64,000 bases of DNA from Platynereis dumerilii (GCA_026936325.1 JAPTHN010000018.1:12171658-12235657), one strand, 5' to 3'. Positions 1 through 11,994 are shown, counted from the first letter of the stretch. The notes: generated by a model from the letters alone, not told the origin. Program-made: numbers and translations.

Positions 1-60
1 ACTTGAAAAAATGTACTCGAGTACACGAGTACACGAGTACATGTGTACTCGTGCCCAACC

Positions 61-62
<2 letters not shown>
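1..62. mobile_element. Terminus of a hAT-like MITE, cut by the window edge
   Basis: The stretch is built of GTACTCG/CGAGTAC units and ends in GTGCCCAACCCTG. Read inward from position 62 this gives CAGGGTTGGGCACGAGTAC, a terminus style (CAGGG start) common in hAT-type MITEs. Only one end is visible, so neither the target duplication nor the other terminus can be checked. Confidence 0.4.

Positions 63-97
<35 letters not shown>
63..97. repeat. (TA)n microsatellite
   Basis: About 17 uninterrupted TA dinucleotides directly follow the MITE end. Confidence 0.9.
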
Positions 98-100
<3 letters not shown>

Positions 101-419
101 AATATTTCCTGTTGATAATATTTGATGAGGAGTGGTACACAAATTTAAATTTAGTCATTATTGTGGCAAATTTGATTGACCAGGGTCAAATATTGGCTGA
201 TATATGATTATCTGAAAATCCTCAATATTTATCTAATTTTGTTAATATTGACTTCTGCTGTAAATAAAAATGTTCATAGTGTTAAAAATTAGCATGATGA
301 TGATGAAACATGTGAGGTTTATTTCAACAGAATGAAACGGAGAGTAAATAGAAATTTTAACAATTATTTGCATTTTAAATCACAAATTTCAATGGAAAAT
401 TTTGCAATAACTCATGCAA

Positions 420-1125
420 TGGCTGTGAATATTAATCCATAGTGTGTCTAACTACAACTAAGCTTAAATAATTTGTAAACCCATTATCATTTTGGCTTTT
501 CATGCAGAAATGTTAGAAAATTGGGATTTTTTCTAATTTTTGGGTTTTTATAAAAATTCATAGGACCAACATTCCAACTGAGTTGAGATGTTAAAGAGGC
601 ATAAGTTAGACACCTAATTGGAAAATTTCATAGATTTAACTCCAAAATTGACTGAATCATACAGGTTTAAAATAATAGTATTTTTTCATATTTTTGGTAT
701 ATTGTCTTCCGTTCAATTTTCTCAGAGCATTTAGACCCACAAAAAACACATCTTGGGTATTTAATGCTTACAATATGCAAATTTCAGTGTCAAAAGTACA
801 GTAGTTTTTTAGTTCTGTCCCAGAAACAAATAAAAACAAATTTTTCAAGTCTTTCAATGATTCTGAGAAAAGGATTAATGTCATTGAGATTAGACCCTTA
901 AAAGGCTCAACAGGGAATCAGGGATAGAAGATACCATATTTACCCAAAAATGATAAATATGCATTTTTTTCACATTTGTCAATAATTGTGAGAAAAGTAT
1001 TAATCTCATGTTGATTAAACCCCTAAAAGGCACAACTAGGATCAAAGATACATTAATGTTCCAAAAATAAAAAGTATACATCCCATAGTTTTGGCATTAC
1101 TCCCAATACACAAGTGGGACGCTCG
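420..1125. repeat. Dispersed AT-rich repeat, copy 1
   Basis: This AT-rich stretch has no coding signal but is clearly similar, in the same orientation, to about 62,520-63,100. Shared blocks include TTAAAGAGGYATAAKTTAGA, ACTCCAAAATTGA and CCAATACACAA, in the same order. It is probably an old dispersed element of unknown family. The flank at 98-420 shows nothing recognisable. Confidence 0.55.
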
Positions 1126-1183
1126 TTATCCGTATCATTGAATTGAAAGATGTATACATTGCCGAGGGTAATTGTTTTTTGGA

Positions 1184-1650
1184 GTTATGGGAGTTACGGG
1201 AGTTAGTGAGAGTCACAGGAGTTAGTAGGAGTTACAGGAGTTAGTGGGTGTTAGGAGGAGTTAGCGGGAGCTATGGGAGTTACGGGAATTAGCAGGAGTT
1301 ATTGGGAGTTACGGGAGTTAGTGGCAGTCAAGGGAGTTAGCAGGAGTTAGCAAGAGTTAGTGGGAGTTATGGGAGTTAGCAGGAGTTAGCGGGAGTTAGT
1401 GGGAGTTACGAGAGTTAACGGGAGTTGGCGGGAGTTGGCGGGAGTTATGGGAGTTACTGGGAGTTAGAGGGAGTTACGGGAGTTAGCAGGAATTACGGAA
1501 GTTAGTGGGAGTTATGGGAGTTAGCAGGATTTAGCAGGAGTTAGTCGGAGTTAGTGGGAGCTACGGGAGTTACGAGAGTTAGCGGGAGTTACGGAAGTTA
1601 GCGGGAGTTAGTGGGACACAGCGGGAGTTGCAGGACGTCAAGGCGTTCGG
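1184..1650. repeat. GGGAGTTAC/GGGAGTTAG minisatellite
   Basis: About 470 bp of a degenerate 9-10-bp unit of the form GGGAGTTA[C/G], with variants such as AGGAGTTAG and GGGAGTTGG. The plus strand is G-rich. No gene is supported here. Confidence 0.9.
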
Positions 1651-2154
1651 GGAGTTACATGTTTAAATGGGGCCTCAAATGTTATATCTGTACTGACGGA
1701 TCACAATAGATTGAATTTCTGCCTGGCCCTAAAAAAGGGCCTTTGATTGTTTCGCCTGTCCTGGTTTGACTCATTCATTTTCAGGACTCAGGTATAGTTC
1801 CAAAATAGGCTATGTTTTATCCTCTTGTGCAGAACTTTTAAGTACTTTTTATTCTGAACATCATCATAGTTCTAAGATGATTTCTTATTTGTGTTTATTG
1901 TCAATTGGTAGATTTGATAGGCCTAGCCTTATTGATCTATCTGCAATTTATTGACTGTTTAAATACACTGAGAGCGAATTTCAGTATTATAATCCTTTAC
2001 ATGCATGGAATGCTTCTATTGGATCTGCTATCAATTTATAAATACCGCACCGGCCAAACTATATTTTCCATGTGGAAAAGGATATATCTATTTCGATGAC
2101 TTTGCCTATTTATATGCAAAACTTAATTTCACCTTAACTCCTTGTATTTTACCT

Positions 2155-2380
2155 TCATGTTCCTCCATGGCCTAATGGTTTAAGGTGCTTGTTTGTGCTA
2201 CCACTGGCTCTGAGGGCGTGGGTTCGAATCCCACCCCGGAACATAATTTAGTCCGAGCCCATGGGACAGTAAATGGAGGCGGGTTGTATCCAGTATTCTA
2301 TGCTGGGGCAACTGAAAGACCCTGGGCATCCCTGAATTAATAGGGTATGTTCCAGACTCCCAGTCTTCTCATCTCATAAT
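2155..2380 (+). mobile_element. tRNA-headed SINE
   Basis: Positions about 2,158-2,243 resemble a class II tRNA: an A-box-like TGGCCTAATGGTTTAAGG, a perfect B box GGTTCGAATCC, and ends GTTCC and GGAAC that can pair as part of an acceptor stem. A non-tRNA body follows to about 2,380. A long body and imperfect stem favour a SINE over a functional tRNA. No convincing target duplication was found. Confidence 0.55.
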
Positions 2381-3500
2381 CATACGGCGGTCACCAAAAA
2401 ATAAAAGTGCAGCTCCCTCCACAAAAGTTGGAGGTTGAGCTGCCCCGGCTGATCCGGGGTACACCAGCACAACAAAAGCAAGCAGCGAATGAAGTTCGAA
2501 GAAGGTATTGTATTCACTTCGGTAAAATGTTTTCCATCCGCCAGGCGGGCAGGCAGGCAGGCGGGCGGATAGATCATTTTCAGTGCTCGGCCTCTATTGA
2601 ACGTACATGGATGAAATTTGTTACACATATAGCTTGTATGGCCCAGCTGTGCCTTTTGATGGTCTGAAAGATAGATATTCAATACTTTTTGTAATAATCA
2701 AAATTATATAAACAATTCTTTTTGTTCGTTTCTGGGCCAGAACTCAGTCACTAGTATTGCATGTGCATGGATGAAATTTGGTACACAATGTAGTAGTTCC
2801 TTTAGTATGTATCATACTTTTGTTAAAGTCAATGTTTGCTGTCAGGTAACGCTGCTAGAGTAAAGTCATGACATTTACCTAAAAAGTAAACCTTTGAACA
2901 AATAAACATGTAGTCATTCACTGAATTTGTACTTTTTCATTAAAAAGCTTTACTTCCCATTTTGGAGTGTTGCCCGGACCAGAAACCAGACACAGGTCCA
3001 TGGGATCAGTTCCCAAATTGAAGTCGAAAAAAATTTGTGTAGATGATATAAATACTCTGTAACCATTATACTAAATAATCGCCAGATCCAAATAACCATT
3101 TGCCTTTTGATATCCCAATTGTTACATAATCTCTCTTAATAATTTCACAATGAAGTCTTGTGACATCATAATTTGTGCACTAATAGGTCATAGATTTGTT
3201 TCCATAATTTAAAAAAAAAACCAGTTCCCACATTTTCCGTACATTTAATTGGGGTAAGTTGTCACCTGTGTCAGTGAGGAAAGTAGGCATTTCTGCCATT
3301 AAGTTGGTTAAAATAGGTGGTGTAATTGTTATTGATAAGACCAAACTCAGACACATAGCTGTGAAAGCAGAAAAACAGTTAGATAGATACAGTCTGACAC
3401 ACTCATGTTCATTTTGATGACATTGTATGTGGTCTTCAGAACTACAGGTAAAACGTTGAAGAGATCTACACATGTAAAATAAATTGTTGAATGTACTTAC
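2381..3500. other. Non-coding stretch at the left edge
   Basis: No exon is supported. It contains a short (GGCA)n run near 2,540-2,570 and AT-rich sequence. Positions near 3,247-3,275 contain GGGGTAAGTTGTCACCTGTG, related to the TTGTCACA-rich repeat at 6.24-6.66 kb. If cassette 1 is complete, its 190-nt and short exons lie beyond the left edge, because neither is present here. Confidence 0.5.
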
Positions 3501-4100
3501 CGAAGAGTACTCAGGCCCTGACGAGCATCTCTTTCACTTGCTCCTTTTTCCTGGCAATGTTTTTTCATTTCCTCAATTTTCTCGATTAACTTCTGCTTTT
3601 CCAGTGCATCCAATTTTGAAACACTTTTCACAGATTCATGCCACAGGAGAATCCAAGTGTAAGGAGTCACTTGGTCAGACTCAGACTCAGACTCGGACTC
3701 AGACTCATTTATTCTTGCATCCTCCTTGATGTTAATATTTTTGTCAGTTACCAGTTCATATATGAGATTCCACAGAATGTCAGTTTCTGATACTTTTTGC
3801 CACAACTGTTCAAAGAGTATTTTTTTCATTAGATTGGCAAATGGAATTCTTCCTTCATCATTTGTGTGATCCAGGAAGCCTGGATTAGTCTTAATCAGTT
3901 TAAGACAAATTTCCACAATAAAATTCCTGATGGGAGAAGTTTTCTTTCTCAAAATTTTGCTTGGAATAGCTGTAATGATATGATTTAAGGTTCCATCTTC
4001 AACAGCCTTCCCATGTTTATCCATTAAAAATTTCATCACGGTCAGAAAATGTTCATTCTCTTCCTCTTCGTTGTAGCTTTCAATAAACAGGCAAAAGCAC
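3501..4100 (-). CDS. Cassette 1 large exon (ankyrin-like repeat protein)
   Basis: 600-nt exon with acceptor TTGCAG before 4,100 and donor GTAAGT after 3,501. It encodes about 200 residues without stops. Alignable blocks with the other large exons are EICLKLIKTNPGFLDHTNDE, ILWNLIYELVTDKNINIKED, QVTPYTWILLWHESV and a charged C-terminal helix ending LSTLR. It is the most diverged copy: about 40 residues shorter near the N-terminal side, the TPLH motif changed to IPFA, and a SESESESESD insertion (around 3,674-3,709) before VTPYTWI. Length and phase are still preserved, which argues against decay. The next two exons of this cassette are off the left edge. Confidence 0.8.
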
Positions 4101-4344
4101 CTGCAAGAAACAAGTAAAGAGAATGTAGTCAATAGGTTTAACAGAAATTTTAGGCAGTTCAAGTGACCTCTAGTAATCCAGTTATTATTTTTATACTTAT
4201 ATTTATTGAACCGTACTTTTTTCAGAGGAAATTTTTCTTTTAGACTTTTCAGGATAGTATCCAAACTGTTGTAATTTTCATCAGCTGTTGCTTTGATTTT
4301 TTGTTAATATTCCACAAGTAGTCTTTGAAAAATCTTTAGTTAAC

Positions 4345-4640
4345 TCCTAGAATGTGTTGTCAATAAGAGCAGCAATATTTCTAGAAATTTTGGTAGGGAG
4401 TGTTATCTTTGGAATTAGGCTATGTGAAATCATGAGCTCAAAAAAATCTTTAGATTTTGTCTTATCTCCCAGTTTCAACAGGTCACTCAAAAGGCTGTAT
4501 TTTGATGAAACTGTTCGTAAACAAATCAAACTCATTCCTGAATTCATCATAACGCGCATTTGTTTCTTTTGGGAGTCTATAAATGTTACCAAGTAAAATC
4601 TTTGTATTTGTTTTATTGTCTACCTTATATGAAGCAATTA
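4345..4640 (-). mobile_element. LINE endonuclease fragment
   Basis: Two frames of the minus strand carry recognisable LINE apurinic-endonuclease blocks. ILLGNIYRLPKETNARYDEF (about 4,555-4,615) fits the GxxYRPP region, and KTKSKDFFELMISHSLIPKI followed by TLPTKISRNIAALIDNTF fits the late endonuclease region. A frameshift separates them, so this is a dead fragment. It lies in the intron between the micro and large exons of cassette 1 and is not a host exon. Confidence 0.65.
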
Positions 4641-4956
4641 TATGAAGCAAACATCCATGAAGGAAATTCTATCGTCTCACTTTCGACCAGTCCTGTTGGT
4701 TAGGCGAGGAGATACATGTAAGTTGTATAATCATGTTTTCCCATGTTCCCAATTATCAATCAATTTCATGGAAATGCATCCATTGCCAACAAAAATCAAC
4801 AAAGTTAATTTTGAAAAACCTTTAACAATTATGTAATAAAATTAACTCTTTCCTAAAAATAGAAGTCTCCCATGACCATGTACTTAAAAAAAGTAATAAC
4901 ACGGAAAATATAAGATGTCTTGAAAATTATGATAAATATATTTATGTATTATATAC

Positions 4957-4991
4957 CTTGTGCTCAGTTCATCATCCAGAGATGTGTAAAT
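4957..4991 (-). CDS. Cassette 1 microexon (35 nt)
   Basis: Bordered by CTACAG upstream and GTATAT downstream on the minus strand. Read in phase 0 it gives IYTSLDDELST plus two bases that join the first base of the large exon to make an Arg codon. The same length, phase and pattern I-[YF]-x-x-L-D-x-x-L recur in the microexons of cassettes 2 and 3, which is the main evidence that this is a real exon. Confidence 0.75.
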
Positions 4992-5039
4992 CTGTAGAGT
5001 AAAAAAGGAGCTAAATGACTAAATATAGACAGCAGTAGG

Positions 5040-5215
5040 AAATAAATAGCCCTTACTGTAACAAACAATAGTCTCAACCGACATTGTTACAGTTTCTGTG
5101 AAAGACATATTGTGCAATGATGCCTCTAATTTACTCAAGAGCTTCAAAGTTTCGTTCTCCATACAATGTTTGCAAAACCATCTTAAACTTTGATTTGACA
5201 TGATATCCTGTTATT
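5040..5215 (-). other. Unidentified exon-like open stretch
   Basis: On the minus strand an open frame (SLRWFCKHCMENETLKLLSK, continuing LEASLHN) is preceded by a possible acceptor (ATAACAG) and meets a possible donor GTAAGG near 5,050. The WFCKHC pattern could be the end of a zinc-finger (PHD-like) segment of a LINE ORF or an isolated host exon. Other cassettes have nothing comparable at this position, so I do not include it in the gene model. Confidence 0.25.
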
Positions 5216-5289
5216 GTCTGCGGCAAAACTGCACTTCAGCAAAGATCTACACCACTGCTCCACCACCGAGTATGGTTTTACATCTTTGA

Positions 5290-5460
5290 TTCAGACCTAG
5301 CCAATATGGTCAGGATGAGCAGAGTGACACCAGGGATGTGCAGCCATTTACGGCCGTACACATCACCCTGCTGTGTAATGCTGGGAGGGGGATTCAAACC
5401 CGGTCCCTCAGAGCCTTACTTGACTCAAGCATGGGCACTCTAACCATCAGGCCCTGATGC
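5290..5460 (-). mobile_element. tRNA-headed SINE, copy A
   Basis: The minus strand has an A-box-like GGCCTGATGGTTAGAGTG and a B-box-like GGGTTTGAATCCC at tRNA-like spacing, then a body that includes ATGGCTGCACATCCC. The body and order match the neighbouring copy at 5,500-5,680. It lies in the intron between short exon 2 and microexon 1. Confidence 0.5.
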
Positions 5461-5499
5461 CTACTCAGAACAATTTTTTTATACATAACCTTTTTATGA

Positions 5500-5680
5500 T
5501 TTGGGGTCATACTTAATCGACCTCTGCCGAGTGACACAGAGGATTTGCAGCCATTTTGGGGAGCACACATCATGTCGTATAGTGCCGGGAGCAGGAGTCT
5601 AACTTGCTCACTGAAAACATAACTTGATTCAAGCACGGCCAGTCTAACCATTAGGCCATGATGGCATCTCCACTGGGCAC
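5500..5680 (-). mobile_element. tRNA-headed SINE, copy B
   Basis: Minus-strand copy of the same family as 5,290-5,460, with GGCCTAATGGTTAGACTG at the head and a degraded B box. The two copies sit head to tail about 40 bp apart, so they are either independent insertions or a local duplication. Confidence 0.45.
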
Positions 5681-6124
5681 ATCAAACAATTTTTTTTATC
5701 CATGATAATTTCATGTTTTGTTCATGTTATATGGCAGCTTCACAAACCTCATGGAAGTATAGTTGCATGATTTTAGCAAGGAAGTAATGAGATAGAAAGC
5801 ACATGGTAACATTACTTTACGCTTGTCTTGAATTTACACACTTATTAAAGCTTCATTACATATGTCATATTCTGGACTTTCCAGTAGGTCTGTGCATTCC
5901 TTTGCAATAGCATTCCTTCTTGTGCAATGAGAGCCTTGGAAAGATAATGAATACAAAAAGATATTCTGATGTAATTCATGACTGGAGATGGTTACGTATG
6001 TGACCGTACTCAGTGATGAAGCAATGAACAGAGATCTGCAATTTCCGTGATGAATTTGGTAGTCCTGTGGCAAATTTACAGTCCTGCAAGCATTCTCCCA
6101 CTTTGCAGAACATACGCGTTTCGG

Positions 6125-6665
6125 AGGAGGGGCAGCCATCCCCTAAACCTTTGAGAAAAGGCCCAAATTCGGGCAAGGAGGCTATAAATTCGGGCAGATG
6201 ATCAAATGAATATTATTGAAATGCAGAGGTTTCCTAGAAATTTAGGGGAGACCGGGACTGGTTGTCACATGGGCAGGTTGTCACACTTCCTGGAGCTGGT
6301 TGTTACCCATCAGGACCAGGTTTTTAAACCAAAAAACTAACACAAACATAAATTTTTGCTATATACATGCATAAGTGTCTAAATAAATCTACATCAATTT
6401 ATAAAAGAAATTTTCAGAAAAAATGTTATACGCCTTCATTTGTAGCACCCTTGTACCCAGTGGTGTGTTTGTTAAGGTCTTCACTGGGCGAGTAAAGGAT
6501 TCCTCATATGTCCAAAATAACTTGTCTTAGTCAAGATCCCCTTTACAGAATCCCAATTCCTGCATCCCAGCTCTGAACCAAAAGTGTGACAATTAACCTG
6601 CCCCGAGTGTGTGACAACCTGCCACGAAAATGTGACAACCTGCCCCAAGAGCTGAATTTTAAAAA
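6125..6665. repeat. Dispersed repeat with TTGTCACA/TGTGACAA blocks
   Basis: Positions 6,140-6,235 (AAAAGGCCCAAATTCGGG..., GAGGCTATAAATTCG, ATGATCAAATGAATATTATTG) have a relative at 24,765-24,820. From 6,250 the sequence carries GGTTGTCACA twice on the left and TGTGACAACCTGCC three times on the right (to 6,650), an inverted arrangement typical of subterminal repeats of a DNA transposon. Clean terminal inverted repeats and a target duplication were not located. Confidence 0.4.
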
Positions 6666-7100
6666 ATGTTCAATAGGATATCAAGACTTTGAATGATTTA
6701 GGTATATATTTGCCAGATAGATGTAAGTCGCTTCCCTTTTGACATATAGAATGGCAGTGCTCCTGCACGCTTTAAATAGAAGTTTCTCCTATTGGACATG
6801 GTATAAAATTTGGATAACCCAAAACAGGCACATACATCCAAAGCAACAATATTTTGCTATGTAAGGGTGGGTTTTTGGTAGTTTGTTCCTGGTGCTATGC
6901 CATTTAAGAAATTACAAAGTTAGTTATACCAGTGCCATTTAACTCCATTGCAGACGCAGTACCAGGAAGTTGCAAGCAGAAGATTTCTTTTTCAGATAAA
7001 GATGAAAATATGTTGAGTATGTTGTTTAAGGCTTATTTGTTGTGGTAGGCCAACTGTGCATGAATTGTTGTGACTGTGAAGAAGAATAAAACGTTCATAC

Positions 7101-7262
7101 CTTGAGTTTTGCCATAACTTCTTTGGCAATGAAGTCTGTAGTAATCCAAATTGCTCCCTTTCCTGACCCACTGAGTGTCCCATGTCTTATCTGATCACAA
7201 ACCATGTGAACCAGGTCTTCTTCTTTGGCCAGAGTACTTGCCTCATAACTGGGATGCAGAGC
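7101..7262 (-). CDS. Cassette 2 short exon
   Basis: 162-nt exon with acceptor CTTCCAG and donor GTATGA. It encodes 54 residues in phase 0: ALHPSYEASTLAKEEDLVHM, then a hydrophobic/basic helix, then GAIWITTDFIAKEVMAKLK. The last block is nearly identical in cassette 3 and recognisable in cassette 4. About 180 bp of downstream intron (from 6,920) is also conserved with the sequence after the cassette 3 exon (from 12,960), showing that the genomic segment was duplicated, not just the coding part. Confidence 0.85.
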
Positions 7263-7842
7263 CTGGAAGAAGGAGGAGAGGATATTAGCAATCAATTTGA
7301 TACCCCCATTAGGAATTGATTGGTAAGATGGTATATTACATTTTCTCCCTTATACTGCATGTGTTTTTCCTGGGTGAATACAGGAGCGAAAACGTTTGTG
7401 TCTATATAAGGACAAGGGAGATGTGTCCTGTCATGAGACCTCTGTAATCAAGAGAACTAAAGTAGCCAAGCAAAGGGTCTGGTAAATCCAGTTATGGAAG
7501 CTATTAGTATAACAGAAAAGCTGTTGGGAAGTTATTGGATTGATTATTTTAGCTATTGTCATGCGGGGTTATTATGATAGCCATTGAGGGAGCAGCTTTT
7601 AAAAATATATAATTAGCTATCAAATTGGGACATTTAAAGCAAGGTGGAATGAACAGGAAATTCAGGCAGAGAGCTCACAGTTTCAACTTATATTTAAATT
7701 TGATATTTGAGGGAAAATGTGTGAAATATTTTCCCCATGACATGATGCAAACAGCTTTGCTTTTTTTGCAAGACACAATAAATGTCAAGCATATGCTAAG
7801 AATAATTATTATTATAGGCTACACATTCAAACAAATGCTTAC

Positions 7843-8032
7843 CTGAACCAAATTTGCATACGAAGGTTCCAGATACAGGTCATCTAGTTTACTAACAAGT
7901 CTCTTCATAATGGAAGGTCCTTGCATAGGGTAAACGACATTTCCGTCATCCAAGATTTCCAAAATCTCCTTGGTCTCTTGCTCAATATTAGATCTTGTCA
8001 AACATTGGACCTTGTCTTCGATTTTTGTGTAC
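7843..8032 (-). CDS. Cassette 2 medium exon (190 nt)
   Basis: Acceptor ATTCAG and donor GTAAGC. The first base completes the Arg codon left by the large exon; the remaining 189 nt give 63 residues containing SNIEQETKEILEILDDGN, YPMQGPSIMKRLVSKLDDLY and LEPSYANLVQ. By hand alignment it is identical to the cassette 3 exon at 50 of 63 residues. The hydrophobic spacing (EILEIL-DDGN-...-GPSIMKRLVSKL) is compatible with a helical-hairpin repeat, but no named domain is claimed. Confidence 0.85.
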
Positions 8033-8389
8033 CTGAATGAATGATCAAAGAGATAGGTCTTATCACATTACATAATAATTTTCAATGGAAAACTTACAAT
8101 ATCATGATCTGCACTTCTTCTGTCTCATCATGCAACACGCAGGTGCCATAACCTGTGTTCGGCCAAGCAAAGAAATGGAAGCAGATATTCAATTCTGTTG
8201 AAAGCTTAGACAAAATAATCAAATCGTATCTTTGTCAAAACATATTAATTGTTATGTATTGATGGCTAAAATTCACAAAGTCCTACAACAAAAGATGCAT
8301 CATGGACATCAGTGGATTTAGACCATGCAATGCCATACTGCTTGTCCCCCCACATTTTAATAGAAAAATTCCGCCCCTGCAGCTCTTAC

Positions 8390-9106
8390 CTCAAGTGTTT
8401 CAGTCCTTCGAGGGCATCTTCCTCAATCGCTCGTTTTTCCTGCAAAATTTTCTTGATATCCTCAATATTCTTCTTCAATTGCTGCAATTTCAGTGCATCA
8501 GGTGTCTGGGTGACTGATACAGATTTCTGCCACCAGAGAATCCAAGTGTAGGGAGTCACTTTGTTGTTGTCCTTGATGTTTACATTCCTGGATGTTATCA
8601 ATCCAGACATGAGATCCCAAAGTGTATCTGTTCCTACAATTAAGTCCGATATTTTTTCCCAAACCTGACCAATCAGCAATTTTTCAAATAGTCTATGAAG
8701 TGGAGTTTTTTCCTCCCCATCCATATGATCACAAAGGGCGGGATCATTTTTCACTATTTCAAGACAATTTCCCACAATGAGTCCCTTGATAGAGGAGAGA
8801 TGACTGGATTCACCTACAATTATGTCACTTGGAAGATTCTTGACAACTTCATTCAAGATACTCTCTCTAGCATCTGACACTTCCCATTTCTTGAATGCTT
8901 CCTCCAGAAAATTTGAAACTGAGGGCATCAATGGCTCTGACAGAAGATGACAAAATCTTCCAAGGAATAAAGTGAAAGCACTTGGTGGTATTCGCATCAG
9001 GCGAAAAGGATCTGCTCCTTCTTTGATGAGAAATGTTAGTACACCCACAAAATGTGAATTCCACTCCATGCTAATTTCACAGTTTCTGATGTAGTCCCAC
9101 AAAATT
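8390..9106 (-). CDS. Cassette 2 large exon (ankyrin-like repeats)
   Basis: 717-nt exon, acceptor GTTGCAG, donor GTAAGAGC. Numbering residues from ILWDYIRNCE: an ankyrin-like segment at about 20-50 (LTFLIKEGADPF), a second at 121-145 (DPALCDHMDGEEKTPLHRLF), a third at 173-192 (NVNIKDNNKVTPYTWILWW), and a charged, probably coiled-coil tail at 203-238 ending GLKHL. TPLH and GADP are classic ankyrin positions, but the spacing between units is longer than the usual 33 residues, so the repeats are diverged or interleaved with other helices. This is the best-preserved copy in the most compact cassette. Confidence 0.85.
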
Positions 9107-10403
9107 CTGCAACCGAATAAAGATAATTAATCAATGATCATCTAACTGTAACAACTAACATAAAAGAGACAAAGCAGACACCAAAAATTAACAGATACGA
9201 GATATTCAGTACAGATAAAGCAAACAGGAAAAATTACACAAATATCACATTATTAATTCATCTGTCTACCTGTTGAACATTTATCTAAGGAAATGTTGAT
9301 TACTCTCTAAGTTGTGTTGAGGTACTTATAACGTCAACATTGACTCAACAAGACATTAGTAGCTCCAACTTTTTGGAAATAATTTCTATTTTTCATGTTT
9401 GCCTGATGCAAAGGTGAATCTAGCTTGACTTTATCTCTCCCTAAAATAATGCTTTTGAGAGTAATGCATTATTTAATGGCAAATTATACCATCTCAATGC
9501 AACAAATAGATTTTTATATCAACAGCCTATTACAGGTGATTTCATATTTGTAGACAAATGACTGCACGTGATTTTTTTTTCTAGGATATGTATTCTATAG
9601 GGAAAAATGAAATCAAAAAACTTTTGACATAACTTTTCCCCATAGGATAACATGTCCTATAAAAAAAATGTCATTTAGTCCTTTTGTCTTCAAATATGAA
9701 ATCATCTGTAATGACTTTTTTGAAAAAATTATTTTCATCAATAATGAGTGCCAAACATTATTAGCAAAATTTCGACGAGATGTGCTTAAATTACCTGAAG
9801 AATGACTATATATATTCATTAATATTTCCTTCTCTGTTTATGTTAAATTATAAACATATATACTTTTATCATTCCTGTATATACGTAAAAATGTAAATAT
9901 GTTACTTTATCATTCCTGTTTACTTTGTTCTGTTTTGACAGTAATATAAGCCCACTGCGGCCGGGTGGTTTTTCATTTATTGCTTCAAATACTTGTTATG
10001 ATATAGTTGTATATCACATGTATATTATGAATACAATTAAAAAAATGTACATCAATTCTTTAATTCACCTTATATTGATTTTCAACTAGTCAGTAAAAGG
10101 CTAATACCTTGTGTTTATTGCATGTATTGTCACCAACATCGTTTCATAAAATTTTCCTTTATCTTATCTTCACATATGTATGTCAATATATTGGCAAATA
10201 ATGTGGCAATTCTTCTCAACAAATTGCCCAACTGCTATTACTCATCCTCCAAGCAACAGCAGCATAGTTTTTGGGAATTATTATATCTCAAACCAACAAA
10301 TTGTATCCTTTAGTATACATCGATAACTTGAGTTTTGCTTAAACTGCCTGCAATTGAAATATTTTCTCAAAGCATCAAATATAGTGAAAATTGAGATACA
10401 TAC
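9107..10403. other. Intron between microexon 2 and large exon 2
   Basis: AT-rich intron of 1.3 kb with no exon, RNA gene or clear mobile element. It is close to the basal size of this intron before transposon growth, since the cassette 1 equivalent is under 0.9 kb. Confidence 0.6.
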
Positions 10404-10438
10404 ACTGTAGTCAGCTTGCTATCCAAAGGTATAAAAAT
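10404..10438 (-). CDS. Cassette 2 microexon (35 nt)
   Basis: Acceptor CTCCAG and donor GTATGT. Phase 0 reading gives IFIPLDSKLTT, and the last two bases GT join A of the large exon as Val. Size, phase and hydrophobic pattern match cassettes 1 and 3. At 12,755-12,775 there is a similar but unspliceable sequence (GATAGCTCATTGACTACAG), perhaps a relic copy. Confidence 0.75.
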
Positions 10439-11994
10439 CTGGAGTGAAAAATAAATGAAAGATTACTTTAAAATCAAAAACACTGATTAGAGCAACATAA
10501 CATTACAGTTGTTACACCAGCAAGCAAATATAACAGAATTTATAGTATAAAAGAATCGATGTTCAACACACTGCAGTCTGACTGACGAGCCAGTCTGCTG
10601 GACAAGCAGTCAAACAAGCATGGCTGTAGACTGATGAAATTCAAGTTTAAATGGTTATCAACTTTGTTCAAGGTCAGTGGAACAGCTGTCTTTCAGGTCC
10701 GAACTCAGCAGGACAGCAGGACTTTGGAGGAATAGCTAAGAAATGCATATAAGCGTGCCCTGACTGGCAGCACCTCTACTGAAATGTTGTAGCCTGCTGC
10801 CTTCGCTAGCAAATGAGCAGGCTACTCTAGTCTAGCCTGCACTGCAGCACAAAATTAATGAGATGGGATGCATGCAATAAATTTGCTGAGAAAATGTGTA
10901 TTTTGTGGTGTTTCTTTCTTTGTTTTCAAACCTAAAAAAATAGATTGCCTGTGGTTATAGTCCAGGAGCAAATAGACTGACAAGGAACCCTGGGGAACTT
11001 TGATGAAGAAATTATAAGCTATGTACCATTTTGTTCCTTAGAATCTCAGCTTTCATTTAAGCCATGTCGGCAAGCTGGGAAATGTGGCAGAGCTAAGTTA
11101 TAAGTGTTTTAGTAAGATAGTATTTTTACAGTTTTTTTAAACTAACGAATCAATGATATTTTAATTTAAACAAGGAGAAAAGCCATCATTTACATCCAAT
11201 AGTAGTAGTGTTGCATACCATGTTATTCAGGATAATTACAGCTTTAATTTAAGACATCTTGCAACTCTGGGAAATGATTAGGACAAAAGTTATTAGTGTT
11301 TAAAGTGTATTATATCACTTTTTTTCCTATTTCCGAAAATAAGTTGTTTGTGTAACAATAAATATTAAAGATAACAAGGGACCAAACAAATAATGGAAGA
11401 CTTTGAGAGAAAAGCACTCACATCATATACAGGCACACCACCACCTCTCTGGCTGAGGTATGTTGACGATACCTGCATCATTGTTAAGAAACAAGATCCT
11501 CTCTCATTCTTCAACTACATCAACAGCATAGATGCAAACATACAGTTCACTCAAGAGGAAAGTGACAACACCCTCCCCTTCCTAGATTGTCTGCTGCAGG
11601 TCAAGGTGAACAGACTACACACCAAGGTGTATCGCAAAGCCACTCACACTGATCAGTACCTGGCATTTGACTCGAACCCTCCTTTTATACACAAGCTAGG
11701 TGTCATCAGAACACTCCAGTATAGAGCCAACTCCATTGTCAGTGACCTGAGTGAGCTAAACAAGGAACACAATCATATAAATTGCAACACAACGGCTTCC
11801 CTGAATGGGCCTTTCTCAAAGTACACCAGCACAACAAGAAGTGCAGCAGAAAATGGGAAAGTTCAACAACATCACTATCCCATACATGAGAGGAACCTTG
11901 GAGAGACTACAAAAGACTTTTAAGAAACAGGGAATCAACATATCACCCTTAAGCCAGTCAACAACCTGCATGGAAAACTTGTAAAGGTAAAGGA

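Noticed and set aside
2158-2243. Functional tRNA gene
   Set aside because: A and B boxes are present, but the stem pairing is incomplete and a SINE-type body follows directly.
4347-4592. Extra exon of the cassette gene between microexon 1 and large exon 1
   Set aside because: Motifs are those of a LINE endonuclease with a frameshift, and no other cassette has a counterpart.
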